A model generated the notes under the pieces. That model did no database searches, was not told the origin of the DNA, and saw only the letters and a list, made by a program, of their open reading frames with translations. This document shows, piece after piece, positions 55,140 to 64,000 of a DNA stretch of 64,000 nt. Origin of the DNA: Ischnura elegans (taxonomy: Eukaryota; Arthropoda; Insecta; Odonata; Coenagrionidae); assembly GCF_921293095.1 (NCBI RefSeq), contig NC_060257.1, positions 59,184,968 to 59,248,967 on the forward strand, read 5' to 3'. The first letter of the stretch is position 1. The number at the start of each line of letters is the position of its first letter. Position numbers and translations under genes: made by a program.

Positions 55140-55650
55140 TTGTGGACCCTGTCGATTCAGCTATACACACGCAAAACGTCGTTGGGGCATTGTACTTGGC
55201 CACATCTTCGTGGAATCAGGCACGGCACGCCGCCATCGAGGGACCTGAGCGCCAACGAGGGAAAAAAGACAACGAGGGAAAAAAGACAACGAGGGAGACA
55301 AGACAACGAGGGAGACAAGACAACGAGGGAGACAAGACAACGAGGGAGACAAGACAACGAGGGAGACGCGGCAACCGGCGCCAACACGCCTAGTCCGTCG
55401 AGGACGCACCTAGCGTCTCCCCGACAACGGCCGGCAGTTGAGGACGCTCTGTGTGTTGTCCTGCCGCGTCATCGGCGAAGGAGGCGTCAACTGCTTCGGG
55501 CCCCCGGACCCAAAGAGGACCATTCCCGGACTTCTACACTTCAAGAGATTGCCACTCCCGGCTGTCGCTAAGAGGGCCATTTTCGGACTTCAACATCAAC
55601 TTCGACAACGTCAATTCCCGTCAATTCAACGTCGAAACACAGTGGTGAGC
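55140..55650 (+). mobile_element. GC-rich unclassified element, second copy
   Basis: Homologous in order to the insertion at 47529-48062 (GTTGGGG, GGCACGCCGCCA, GGCCGGCAGTTG, GGACCCAAAGAGGACCA and ATTTTCGGACTTC blocks). It contains a minisatellite absent from the other copy. Arg-rich and Pro-rich frames here follow from the repeat and are not genes. Confidence 0.55.
55253..55370 (+). repeat. 17-bp minisatellite
   Basis: Seven tandem copies of AACGAGGGAGACAAGAC; the first two read AACGAGGGAAAAAAGAC. It lies inside the GC-rich element, just after GCGCC. Confidence 0.95.
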
Positions 55651-55670
55651 ATGGAAATTTGGATAAGAAA

Positions 55671-56265
55671 CTTAGCTCCTATAATTGCAAAATTGACAAC
55701 CACCATAGAAATGATAGTGCAATCAATAAAACCAGAAGGAAGAGGAAATTTGGACGCATGCCAGAGACAAATTGCATTGCTCAAATGCTAGTAGCGCAAG
55801 ATCAGGATAATATTATAATTCCCATAGTCACAGTCTTGAGTTCAAAAATGTAGTGCACTATCGGTGGGATAAAATTTCAAAAAGTAACAAATTCTTTTCT
55901 TGATCACACCCACCGGTACACCCACCAGGCAGGTATATGTGATTCAGGAATCATATTAACCCTATTTATCAGACATTGAAACATTGCCTCCAATTAGAGC
56001 AATCAATAAAACCAGGAGGAAGAGGAAATTCGACGCATGCCAGATAAAAATTGCATTGCTTGAATGCTAGTAACACAGGATCAGGATTATGTTAAATATT
56101 ATAATTGCCATTATCACAGTCGAGTTCAAAAATGTAGTGCACTATCCGTGGGATAGAATTACAAAAAGTAATATAAATTCTTTTCTTAGGAGGTACATGT
56201 GATTCAGGAATCATATCAGCCCTCTTTATCAGATATTGAAACATTGCCTCCAATTAAAGAACATT
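55671..56265 (+). repeat. Direct duplication, period about 270-280 bp
   Basis: The segment starting CAATCAATAAAACCAG-AGGA occurs at 55721 and 55999 and continues through GACGCATGCCAGA, TTGCATTGCT, GTTCAAAAATGTAGTGCACT and GTGATTCAGGAATCATAT. The copies differ by scattered changes and a small indel. The second copy leads into the MULE remnant, so this may be its 5' region, duplicated. Confidence 0.8.
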
Positions 56266-57480
56266 TCATCTCTTCAAAACAGATCAATAGAATGAAATAT
56301 GGACTTCATTTAAAGCAAAGACTTAGTAAATACGATGCCGTGGCTGTAAGTCCCTTCGTGAAATCAAATCTGTTCAAAAATTATATTTTTATATAGAACC
56401 CTCTAGGCATGTCTGCATAAATGGGTGGCGTTTTAACTGATTCCCTCCCGAATAGTAGCTATCTTTTCATTCTTGGCATGCAAAATGATAACCAGTCATC
56501 AGAATTGATCTCAGGTTGCCACCGAATACTTTGAATCGATTACACTCATGGAACCAATCAGTTTAAGTTTCATTTATTAAATTTAGTGGTTCCTGATGAA
56601 TATGGTGTGGGGTATCATGTTGCCCAATTCATTAGTAACCGTTTGGAAGAGGATACTCTTTCAGTCATGCTTCAAAGTATTAAAGATAAGTGTTCAAAAA
56701 AAGAATTAAATGAAGTCATGAATGATGGTGATGAAGCTCTCTCAAAAGCCATGCATAATGCATTTGGAACTAAAATTAGGCATCTACTCTGTTTATCGCA
56801 TGGTAAGAGGAATTGGAAAAAGAATTTAAGCAATAAATTAAAAGATAATCATTCACTTGCAAATGAAATTCATAGGAAGCAAGAAAAGCTAATTGAAGAA
56901 AAAGATCAAAAGTCATTTTATTTAATGATGGAAAGTTTAATGAAAAAAGATGAAGAATCGGCGTCATCGTAGAGTATTTTAGAGTTCATTACTACAGTAA
57001 GTGTAATAATTGGTCTATGTGCTTTAGAAATTTTCCTCATGCCAACACTAATACCAATATGTTTGTTGAAACATTTCACAACAAGCTGAAAACCCATTAC
57101 CTTAACCGGCAAATTAACAGGAGATTAGATGATCTGGCAACAATTTTTTTCAGAACGCAAAAAACAGCGTATCTGTCTTTAAAGTACAAAAGGATGATTG
57201 AAGAGCCACCTCTTTGATTTGCTAACGAAAATAGTTTACGCCATTACAAAGGCATCAAAATCCCATATGACAGTGTAATGGTAGTGATTAAAGGCAAGTG
57301 TTGGAATGTCAGAACCCAGATCCTCCATGTTTGTGCTTCGTCAAGTTGGCCAATGATGATTTTGATTTTTATTCCCTAGAGAAAGAGGTAACATACATGC
57401 TTACCGCAGTGTTACCATATTTCCCTCTGGTACAGCGCCCTTGTGACCACATTGGGAACGAAAAACAAAGGAGTTACTAA
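56199..57480 (+). pseudogene. MULE-type transposase remnant
   Basis: Possible N-terminal piece FISSKQINRMKYGLHLKQ (56250-56310). The catalytic domain begins at about 56536 with DYTHGTNQFKFHLLNLVVPDEYG (first Asp, then the conserved P-D-E-Y-G), continues VGYHVAQFISNR, VMNDGDEALSKAMHNAFG (second acidic site) and RHLLCLSHGKRNWKKNL, and later TNMFVETFHNKLKTHYLNRQINRRLDDL (57050-57140; Glu region). WNVRTQ near 57300 could be the start of a SWIM zinc finger. Stops at 56972 and 57217 and frame changes disable it. Confidence 0.7.
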
Positions 57481-58095
57481 ACGCGGGATTCCCCTCCCCA
57501 TATCGGCGACATTAGAAACTAGTTTTTTTCAGATGCGTCACATCCGCTTCCCTCGTGGTGTCTACCCGCCCAAATACGATTTTGCAGAGGATCTGACTTT
57601 CGTTTTATAAGGTAAGTAAAGCCATACTTTTAACGGCAATAGTTTTTATAAGGTTGAAGGGTTTTGGGAAGGGAACTTTGGAAAACATAATTGTTTAAGC
57701 GATGCATATTCATTGTAATATTTGTCTTTGGCGCTTTTGATGGCGTGCACTGTAGTATTTCGGTCTTTGGCGCACATGATTTTTGTTCTTTAAAATATAT
57801 ACCATGATGTTTATAATTACAAAATTGGTATTAAGGCAATTAATTTTCTTAACAATTTACAGCGTATAGCGTGTTAGATTTGCGATGACGTTGTTAATGT
57901 TTCTTCACTTTAATTTATCTTTATAATTTCATTAGATTTTGTATATCACTGAATGCAATGCTCGCAGGTATAGAAATAGCGCAGAGCCAATTTGGTTAAC
58001 CAGCCTATTTGCTAATTCACGGTATACCTTCAGCGGTCTCCCGGAAAAGTTCATTCCGTAATTTCTCTTTTTTGTATACTTGGATTTTTTTATGT
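57481..58095 (+). other. AT-rich stretch, no gene recognised
   Basis: A short exon-like frame after TTTTTTTCAG (57533) reads MRHIRFPRGVYPPKYDFAEDL and is followed by GTAAGT at 57612; what it belongs to is unknown. Confidence 0.3.
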
Positions 58096-58508
58096 GGTGA
58101 AATTTTTCCTAGCGGCATAGTTGGTTTTATTCTTCATAATTCAGCATTGACATTTTTCTGTTCTGTTGGCCAGGTCTTTTCCAACAGCGCTTGACATTCT
58201 TTGTCGGAGCCCCTGTTCACCTTAAATAGTCCCTTGGTAAGTTTGGCAATGTTAGATGCTTGGAATAATTAAATGTACCCCACTCTACTGTAGGAGTTAA
58301 CATTACGACCTGTCCATGGAATTCCTGTTTCTGTTTTCATTGTTGCTTTTTCTGGTATTCTATTTTATTGCGCGAGGATTGTTTTGTGTTGAAATTCTTC
58401 CTAGCAGCATAGTTGGTTTTATTCTTTATTGTTCAGCATTGATATTTTTCTATTCTGTTGGCCAGGTCTTTTCCAACAGCGCTTGACATTCTTTGTCGGA
58501 GCCCCTGA
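58096..58508 (+). repeat. Direct duplication of a ~120-bp segment, period about 292 bp
   Basis: The copies at 58096-58213 and 58388-58508 share GTTGGCCAGGTCTTTTCCAA, CATTCTTTGTCGGAGCCCCTG and the preceding CATAGTTGGTTTTATTCTT. On the minus strand one frame reads GAPTKNVKRCWKRPGQQNRK in both copies, of unknown origin. Confidence 0.75.
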
Positions 58509-58529
58509 CCACCTTAATTGGATTTTTCT

Positions 58530-59516
58530 TCGGTCATATCCGTCTCTGAAATGAGATTGGAAGAGGTGGATGAGTCCACGGTGTTGGCAACATAATTTTT
58601 TAATGCTGTCATTCACCTTGGTATTCACAATTCGATATGTGGTGAGTATGACTTGCATAGGAGTCCTTTGTTCATATTACATTGTATCCAGCATGAACTC
58701 ATTGATATCAATAAAATTTTACTTATTCAGGCAAAACACCAGATGAGACTAACTAACCTTGAGGTTTTGATCAAGGAAATTAAAAAAATGAATCCTGAAA
58801 TTCATATTTTCATTTCCTCTGTACTCAGGAGGTGTCAAAATGGGTATCAAGGTTTTTCCAGTTATCACTATCGGAAAATTTCGGTGATGAATAAGGAAGT
58901 AGAAAAAATTAATCGTCTTTAAGAATAGGAGGCTAAAAGATACTCAAACGAGGTCAAAATGGGTATCGAGGGTTTTCCAGTTATCACTCTCAGAAAATTT
59001 CCTTGATGAACAAGGAAGTAGAAAAAAATAATCGGCTTTATGAAGAGTTGGCTAAAAGATATGTGTTTTCATCTAGGAATGCTATTTATAGGATCAGATT
59101 CGTTTAATTCTAATTAGTTTTTCTTTGCTCCAAATGTTGGTCAACTTTTATGCAATAACTGGATAAAGTTTATCATCAAATCTACGAACGCTGAGGGAGA
59201 TTTTTTGTCACGGGATGGACTACACCTTCCTCATCAAGGTGTGAAAACGCTCTTAGGTAATGTTATCCATTCCTCTGATCTTAGAGTTGCACGTTTCTCT
59301 CCTTTGACAAAGCAGGCCGGTGCAAATAATGCATGCTCTCCTCCCTTGCCCACCCAGCGTTTCAATTCTAATACTAGTGTATCTGCTCACAGTGCACGCT
59401 CTACTCACATGCCCACCCAGCCTCTATTGACATTGGTGTCATATCGCAGGAAAATTTTCCCGGAAAAATCAAATTCCCTAAAAATGCATTGCATTCATCA
59501 AAATGTAGTGATATAA
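58530..59516 (+). pseudogene. SGNH-hydrolase-like fragment, second family, copy 1
   Basis: Recognisable pieces: SVISVSEMRLEEVDE (58532), AVIHLGIHN (block III region, expected G-x-N), LIDINKILLIQAKHQMRLTNLEVLIKEIKKMNPEIHIFISSVL (58700-58830), and SRDGLHLPHQGVKTLLGN (59203-59255), the D-x-x-H block V with catalytic Asp and His. A 75-bp segment (GTCAAAATGGGTATCAAGG...) is duplicated at 58832 and 58950. Stops interrupt it. Such SGNH domains occur in ORFs of some transposable elements as well as in host esterases; the owner is not known. Confidence 0.6.
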
Positions 59517-60420
59517 CATTATCTAACCGTTGGTTGCTGTTAGAACATGGCTTATTGTAGACACAATACTTCTCCTGCTGTTATTACCACCTAAAGAAAC
59601 TTCTCAAACGTCATTAGTACAATGCATAACAAAAAAATTGTACAACGTGCCCACGCCACCCCTTTTCAGGGTGCAGTGGTGTGCCCAGTGCTGGACTTTG
59701 AGCAGATCATTGAATTCACTCATCAACTCCCCATATACTACGCTGAAGGAGAAGCTGCCGTGCGCGGTGTCCTCTTATTATTCCCTTAACTGCCCTATTT
59801 ATTAATTTAATAGTACGTATTGACAATCAGTCTATCCTATCCTGTCTACGTAAAGGCAATGGGTTATTGTTCAATGACGATGTATATTGTAATATGTTTT
59901 TTATAATAATAAAGGCTCCGACACGCAACGGGTCATGGAGGCTTGTCCCGTCCGCGGCTAATCTCGCCGACCGTAACCACGGACTTTACTCCGCTGCTAT
60001 GCCTATGCCGGCCATATTGTCCTGCTCGGGTATATACGCTGAGTAAGGTAAGGGACTATATTAATTCGCTAATACCGAATTCTTTCCTGTCTTTTCTTTC
60101 AAAAAAATTATATAATTTCCATAGTATATCTTATTTTGTGGTTTGAAAAAAGAAAAAAATGAAAATACTTGAAGAAAAAATGAAAATTCTTAAAACAAAA
60201 AATTAATGCTTATGTGCCGACACCTTTGCGACAGGTTGATACATGGTGTCCTCGATACTCGTGTGCATTCTGCAAACGTTTTTTCAAAACACTTTACTCC
60301 GTTCTGAAATCTCATTAGGATTTCAAACGATCAGATCAAATTAATTTTCATATTTGATCTAAATGATGATCGAATTCCGTACTTTAAGGCTAACAGTAGG
60401 CATACTATTTCTTTGACTGC
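59517..60420 (+). other. AT-rich stretch, no gene recognised
   Basis: No family resemblance in any frame. AATAAT/AATAAA motifs near 59900 could end the transcript of the preceding SGNH-like fragment. Confidence 0.3.
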
Positions 60421-60426
60421 GAAATC

Positions 60427-60700
60427 ATGCCCTGCTGTAATGCTATTGGTTGTAATAATCGATCAGAAAAGTGATTTCAAGTTTTATCCTGGAGTTCAGG
60501 AGATTTTTGAATTCCTCCGAATTAAGGTGGACTTCATGAATGAGAAGGAAAGAATGTGCCTTCTTTTAATCGATGAAATGGCTATTTAGGAGAAAGGGGA
60601 GTTTGACAGGTCTAAAATTTTGTTTGGTTACACGACATTGACTCCTGGAATGAATTTATTTGCTGTGTTTTATGCATTTTGTATGTTTTATGGAGAAAAT
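60427..60700 (+). pseudogene. P-element / THAP9-like transposase fragment
   Basis: ATG at 60427 reads MPCCNAIGCNNRSEK, a fit to the first zinc-binding half of a THAP domain, then stops at 60472. From 60485 a second stretch reads YPGVQEIFEFLRIKVDFMNEKERMCLLLIDEMAI, which resembles the start of the P-element RNase H-like core with its first catalytic Asp (LIDEM), a TAG at 60587, then EFDRSKILFGYTTLTPG. Most of the THAP domain and the rest of the protein are missing, so this is an internally deleted relic. Confidence 0.55.
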
Positions 60701-61133
60701 ATTTCAAATAACCATGCTAAACTTAACCGCCCACTATTTAATTGCAAGTAATCCCCTTCCATTACGGAGGGAATATATATATCAGCTTTCGAGAAACGCA
60801 ATTTTCCATTGTTCTGCTGCCATAGTATATTACAGAGTTATTATTAAGGGTATTACTTTACAAGAGGTACAATCCGGATTTTGCCTTCAAACATTCACTT
60901 TCCTTTAGTAATTTTGCCTCCTGATTAACGTGGTGACATTCATTCCTGGCGCAAATTAATACTTTTCGAGATATTGGCACTTTTATGCATACTATTTTAC
61001 GTTTATGCGCATGCGCCGCCATTTACGGTCTTCACTTACTCCCCCCTTCCTTTACGCACTTCACCTTCAGCGCATGCGCAAACATGAGCATGCCACCACA
61101 TTTTCAAATTTCACTCATTCGGTCCTTGTCTTC

Positions 61134-61495
61134 ATGGCGTGCGATTCGTGTGACTTTAACTACTTCCAGACCATCAGCTCGTTTTACGAGAAGGAAGACG
61201 CTGCTTTGCAATTTCTGCAAAGTCACGGGGTTATTCCGTCTTCTATTTCGTGCCCCCGGTGTGCTGCTCCCTGCCATTTTCACCAAAAAAAACATTTTTG
61301 GAGTTGTTCCCTTACGCGGAAATCCACAAAAAAAGGAAAAGGAAGCCCTGCGGTTTCTTAGTATGCGCGTTTAAAGGTACATTTTTACGTGGTGTTCATC
61401 TACCTGCGTGGAAAGTGATCTTATTTGCCAATCACTGTTTTTCTATTTTCTATTCTATTTTTTTATTTGGCGAAATTCTTGGTTCGGTTCTTTAG
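61134..61495 (+). pseudogene. Merlin / IS1595-type transposase, N-terminal fragment
   Basis: From the ATG at 61134: MACDSCDFNYFQTISSFYEKEDAALQFLQSHGVIPSS..CPRCAAPCHF...FWSCS, an N-terminal helix pair plus a C-x2-C...C zinc ribbon as in Merlin and bacterial IS1595/IS1016 transposases. Near 61330 the reading moves one frame to KRKPCGFLVCAFKGTFLRGVHLPAWKVILFANH, the segment that follows the ribbon in this family. The DDE core is absent. Confidence 0.65.
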
Positions 61496-61556
61496 AACTC
61501 ATCTAAACACTAAATCATTTCATTTTCTTTTTTGTGTTCAATTTTCTGTAAATCAT

Positions 61557-61920
61557 TAATGGCTCCTGGGTTACTTGCCATCGGTGACTCCCAACTCAAG
61601 CATGCTCTTAAGTATGCCCACCTCTTCCCTCATTATGACATTTCGGTCATATCCGTCTCTGGAATGAGAGCGGAAGAGGTGGATGACTCCATGGTATTGG
61701 CAACATTATTTTAATGTTGTTGTCATTCACCTTGGTACTAACAATTTGATACGTGGAAAACTTGCATGAGACCTTTGTTCGTATTACATTGTGTATCCAG
61801 CATGAACTCATTGATATCAATAAAATTTTGCTTATTCAGGCAACACGCCAGATGAGACAGTAATCAACCTTGAGGTTTTTAATCAAGGAAATTAAAAAAA
61901 AATGAATCCTGAAATTAACA
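61557..61920 (+). pseudogene. SGNH-hydrolase-like fragment, second family, copy 2
   Basis: Met at 61559 with LLAIGDSQLKHALKYAHLFPHYD (GDS block I), SVISVSGMRAEEVDD (block II), then in a shifted frame VVVIHLGTNNLIRGK (block III) and HELIDINKILLIQATRQ. It matches copy 1 (58530-59516) closely over the shared part and stops at 61920 next to a hairpin. Together the two copies show all four SGNH blocks, including a normal D-x-x-H, unlike the family at 29.6-38 kb. Confidence 0.6.
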
Positions 61921-61925
61921 TTGGG

Positions 61926-61982
61926 CGCATTCAGCCGACGGAGCAGCTCCGGATCCGCTCCGGAGCGATTCGGCTGAATGCG
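61926..61982. repeat. 57-bp imperfect palindrome
   Basis: Perfect 13-bp outer arms CGCATTCAGCCGA (61926-61938) and its complement (61970-61982), with inner CTCCGGATCCGCTCCGGAG also largely self-complementary. It lies exactly where the SGNH-like fragment ends. It is GC-rich in AT-rich surroundings; GCTCAGTG/GAGCG motifs repeat for another 90 bp. Possibly the end of a foldback or MITE-type element. Confidence 0.7.
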
Positions 61983-62540
61983 TGCGCTCAGTAGACGCTC
62001 AGTGAGAGCGGTCGGCCATCTTTCTGAGCGTAATAAATCATCGCTCAGTGCTCACGGAGCGGCAAAATATGGCGGAAATTTGAAGAGTATGTGTGTTATG
62101 TTGTATGCGTGTTGTTATGCAAGAATTTATTTGTCAACAAATTGTGCAATATAAAATCTTCAGTTTGACGAGTAAGTAACGAATATTTTAATTTAGTTCA
62201 AAAATAATTCTCATTAGTATTCGTAATACTGACGAAAATCCAGCTCTGCTGCCAGAATAATAGGTGATTAAACTTATTTACGACAGTGAATTCTTCCGTC
62301 ACATCTTCCGCAGCTGCACATAGTAGGAAGGTTTGTAATGACGATTTTTTCCCTCGTGGTATACTACCTTCATACTGAATATAGAGGTTAGAATAATTGC
62401 CAAATCTCAAAATTTAACAATTTTCGTGATATCTATTGAAATGTTTACTCATTTAGTGTAGGGTATTTCTATGATGAAGATGCACTAAACATCGAATAAG
62501 ATATTTGAATGAGTTCTCTCATTTTTAAATGTTTCTTTCA
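61983..62540 (+). other. Putative upstream region of the trihelix gene
   Basis: GC-rich for about 80 bp, then AT-rich. A frame with an ATG inside TTTGAAGAG... is not open. The first recognisable exon downstream is preceded by TTTCAG (62540), which means that a 5' non-coding exon may lie in this stretch. Confidence 0.3.
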
Positions 62541-62548
62541 GTAAATCT

Positions 62549-63471
62549 ATGGAGCAGACAATACTGTATGACCTTAATGGCAGTCGGTATGCCATCACGG
62601 ATAGGGAGGAAATACATAAAAGAATTCAGGAAGGTAAATTTATTTTTTGCTACTTATCATTTGCATATTTTTATAGTAGTTGAATATTTTATGATGCCTG
62701 GAAAGTGGGATTCTAATATACATATTTAGAAGATAAATATTCAGCAGTTGAGTAAATTCATTTTCAAATGAATCATAGCACCATATCCGGTGAGTTTTGA
62801 TCATACATTATGATATACAGGTATCAGGTAATATCTAGAAATACCAAGTTAGAGCTAATCAAATCATAAGTGATATTGGAACTTTGGGTTGCATTTAATA
62901 TTTATCGTTTCACAGATGCGGCTTTTGCCGATGAATATTTTAAGGGGAATTTAGCATCAGCTGAGCTACAGACTCCGTCCACAGAGGCAAGCTCGTGTGC
63001 AGGTTGGTAACAGTTAAAAAAAATTAAAATACTGTAACAGCCAATCTGATTCTCTTGAAATACATGAAATTTAATAACATGAATCTTTACAAACAATATA
63101 ATCGCTTTTTAGGTCCGAACTGGAAGAAAGAGCAGACCCTCTTGCTTTTGAAGGAGTATAGGAGGAGAGTAGACTCAATTAGAGATCCAAAAAAAAAAAA
63201 AAAAAAGATTTATGGCAGGAAATTTCCAGAACTTTTACTGAAAAAGGCTACAATTTCTCCGAAGATGTTTTGGACAAAAAATTTAGCAATCTTAAAAGAA
63301 CATTTACCAGCCTCAAAGACAACCATAAAAATTCTGGCCGAAATAGTGGACGGTGGGAGCATTACGATTTTTTCCTTGACCTTTTTGTCAATGACCGGAC
63401 CGTACGCCTGCTTCAGTGGAGCGACAAAAACGGCAGAGAAGTGGGCTAAGGTAGTATTGTGCTTACACTAA
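62549..63471 (+). CDS. Trihelix (Myb/SANT-like) DNA-binding protein gene, three or more exons
   Basis: Exon with the start: ATG 62549 to 62633 (MEQTILYDLNGSRYAITDRE...), donor GTAAAT, phase 1. Exon 2 is 62916-63002 (DAAFADEYFKGNLASAEL), acceptor CACAG, donor GTTGGT, phase 1. Exon 3 begins at 63113 after TTTTTAG with GPNWKKEQTLLLLKEYRRRVDSIRDPKKK, the first helix of a trihelix domain; the splice phases join consistently. An A18 run (63189-63206) then shifts the frame. The rest of the domain (ISRTFTEKGYNFSEDVLDKKFSNLKRTFTSLKDNHKNSGR, then WEHYDFFLDLF) is in the next frame, so the run is either a lesion or an assembly error. A further exon probably begins at 63504 after TTTTTAG. Proteins of this type bind DNA and are frequent in arthropods as transposon-derived or regulatory factors. 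Confidence 0.6.
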
Positions 63472-63503
63472 TCCAATAGCATTGTCTTTAGTTTGCTTTT
63501 TAG

Positions 63504-64000
63504 ACAGTATAAGAGGAACATGTACCGGAAGGTTTGGCAGGACTGGCGGTGCGACACGAAGCAGAAAGCTGCTAGGATCATGGGGCATGCCAGAGGAACA
63601 TGAGGGGGGCCATCCCTCAAAGTTACAGGCATCACCCCTCTTGAGGAGACATTGCTGGGGTTGCTGTGCCAAGTGATTGTGGAGGGTCATTTAGATGTAC
63701 CCCACTCCATGCAGGACTGGCGGTGCGACACGAAGCAGAAAGCTGCTAGGATCATGGGGCATGCCAGAGGAACATGAGGGGGGCCATCCCTCAAAGTTAC
63801 AGGCATCACCCCTCTTGAGGAGATATTGCTGGGGTTGCTGTGCCAAGTGATTGTGGAGGGTCATTTAGATGTACCCCACTCCATGCAGGACTGGCGGTGC
63901 GACACGAAGCAGAAAGCTGCTAGGATCATGGGGCATGCCAGAGGAACATGAGGGGGGCCATCCCTCAAAGTTACAGCCATCACCCCTCTTGAGGAGACAT
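63504..64000 (+). repeat. 174-bp tandem repeat of a coding exon, to the window edge
   Basis: After TTTTTAG (63503) the frame QYKRNMYRKVWQDWRCDTKQKAARIMGHARGT reads on from the trihelix gene. The segment from GACTGGCGGTGCGACACG recurs at 63541, 63715 and 63889, a period of 174 bp or 58 codons, so the frame is kept. Every copy has the same TGA after ARGT, followed by GGPSLKVTGITPLEE..LGLLCQVIVEGHLDVPHSM. Copies are almost identical (few substitutions such as GACAT/GATAT). The third copy runs off the window. Confidence 0.9.

Noticed and set aside
55100..55571. Arg/Glu-rich and Leu/Ser-rich ORFs
   Set aside because: Products of the 17-bp minisatellite read in different frames.

Overview
The window looks like a repeat-dense nuclear segment of an arthropod genome, probably an insect; I cannot name the species. 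The reasons are spliceosomal introns with GT/AG borders, I-clade non-LTR retrotransposons, nine or more DNA-transposon superfamilies typical of arthropods, and sequences that look like endogenised copies of arthropod RNA viruses. Nothing here is organised like a prokaryote, and no operons or ribosome binding sites are expected.

Layout. Positions 1-15231 hold a head-to-tail array of eight units (period about 1916 bp) that continues past the left edge. Each unit carries a 473-codon gene for a probable nucleoprotein of a negative-strand RNA virus. The spacer before each gene is made of two different antisense LINE pieces: the 3' end of element A fused to an internal RNase H piece of element B. 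Copies 1, 4 and 8 are open; copies 2 and 5 share one nonsense codon and copies 3, 6 and 7 share another. The array ends where the shared LINE A tail runs into a long, 5'-truncated LINE A copy (15238-19978, minus strand). Next to it is a nearly complete LINE B (19979-about 25690, minus strand) whose 1226-aa ORF2 is intact.

From 25.8 to 45 kb there is a graveyard of DNA transposons and small spliced genes: HARBI1/Harbinger remnants, an unidentified 250-codon ORF (28397-29149), a tandem array of spliced SGNH-hydrolase-like pseudogenes split by a Tigger/pogo element with perfect 24-bp ends, a Myb/SANT-type gene, a decayed piggyBac, a second Harbinger gene, a Tc1 fragment and a G-rich minisatellite.

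From 45 to 64 kb there is a small minus-strand spliced gene, two mariner elements with recognisable ends, a second virus-like sequence (probable partiti-like capsid, about 51731-52500) joined to a scrambled LINE and interrupted near its 5' side by a mariner, an IS630-type transposase, MULE, P-element and Merlin remnants, another SGNH-like fragment, and a spliced trihelix (Myb/SANT-like) gene that runs into a 174-bp in-frame tandem repeat at the right edge.

The most interesting theme is that two unrelated virus-like sequences are each fused directly to rearranged, antisense LINE fragments. This fits LINE-driven reverse transcription with template switching. For the nucleoprotein gene the chimera was then amplified into a tandem array. 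The LINEs and the virus-like genes lie on opposite strands throughout, so transcription of the LINE strand would make antisense viral RNA, as a piRNA-type antiviral locus would need. That function is inference; the structure is visible directly.
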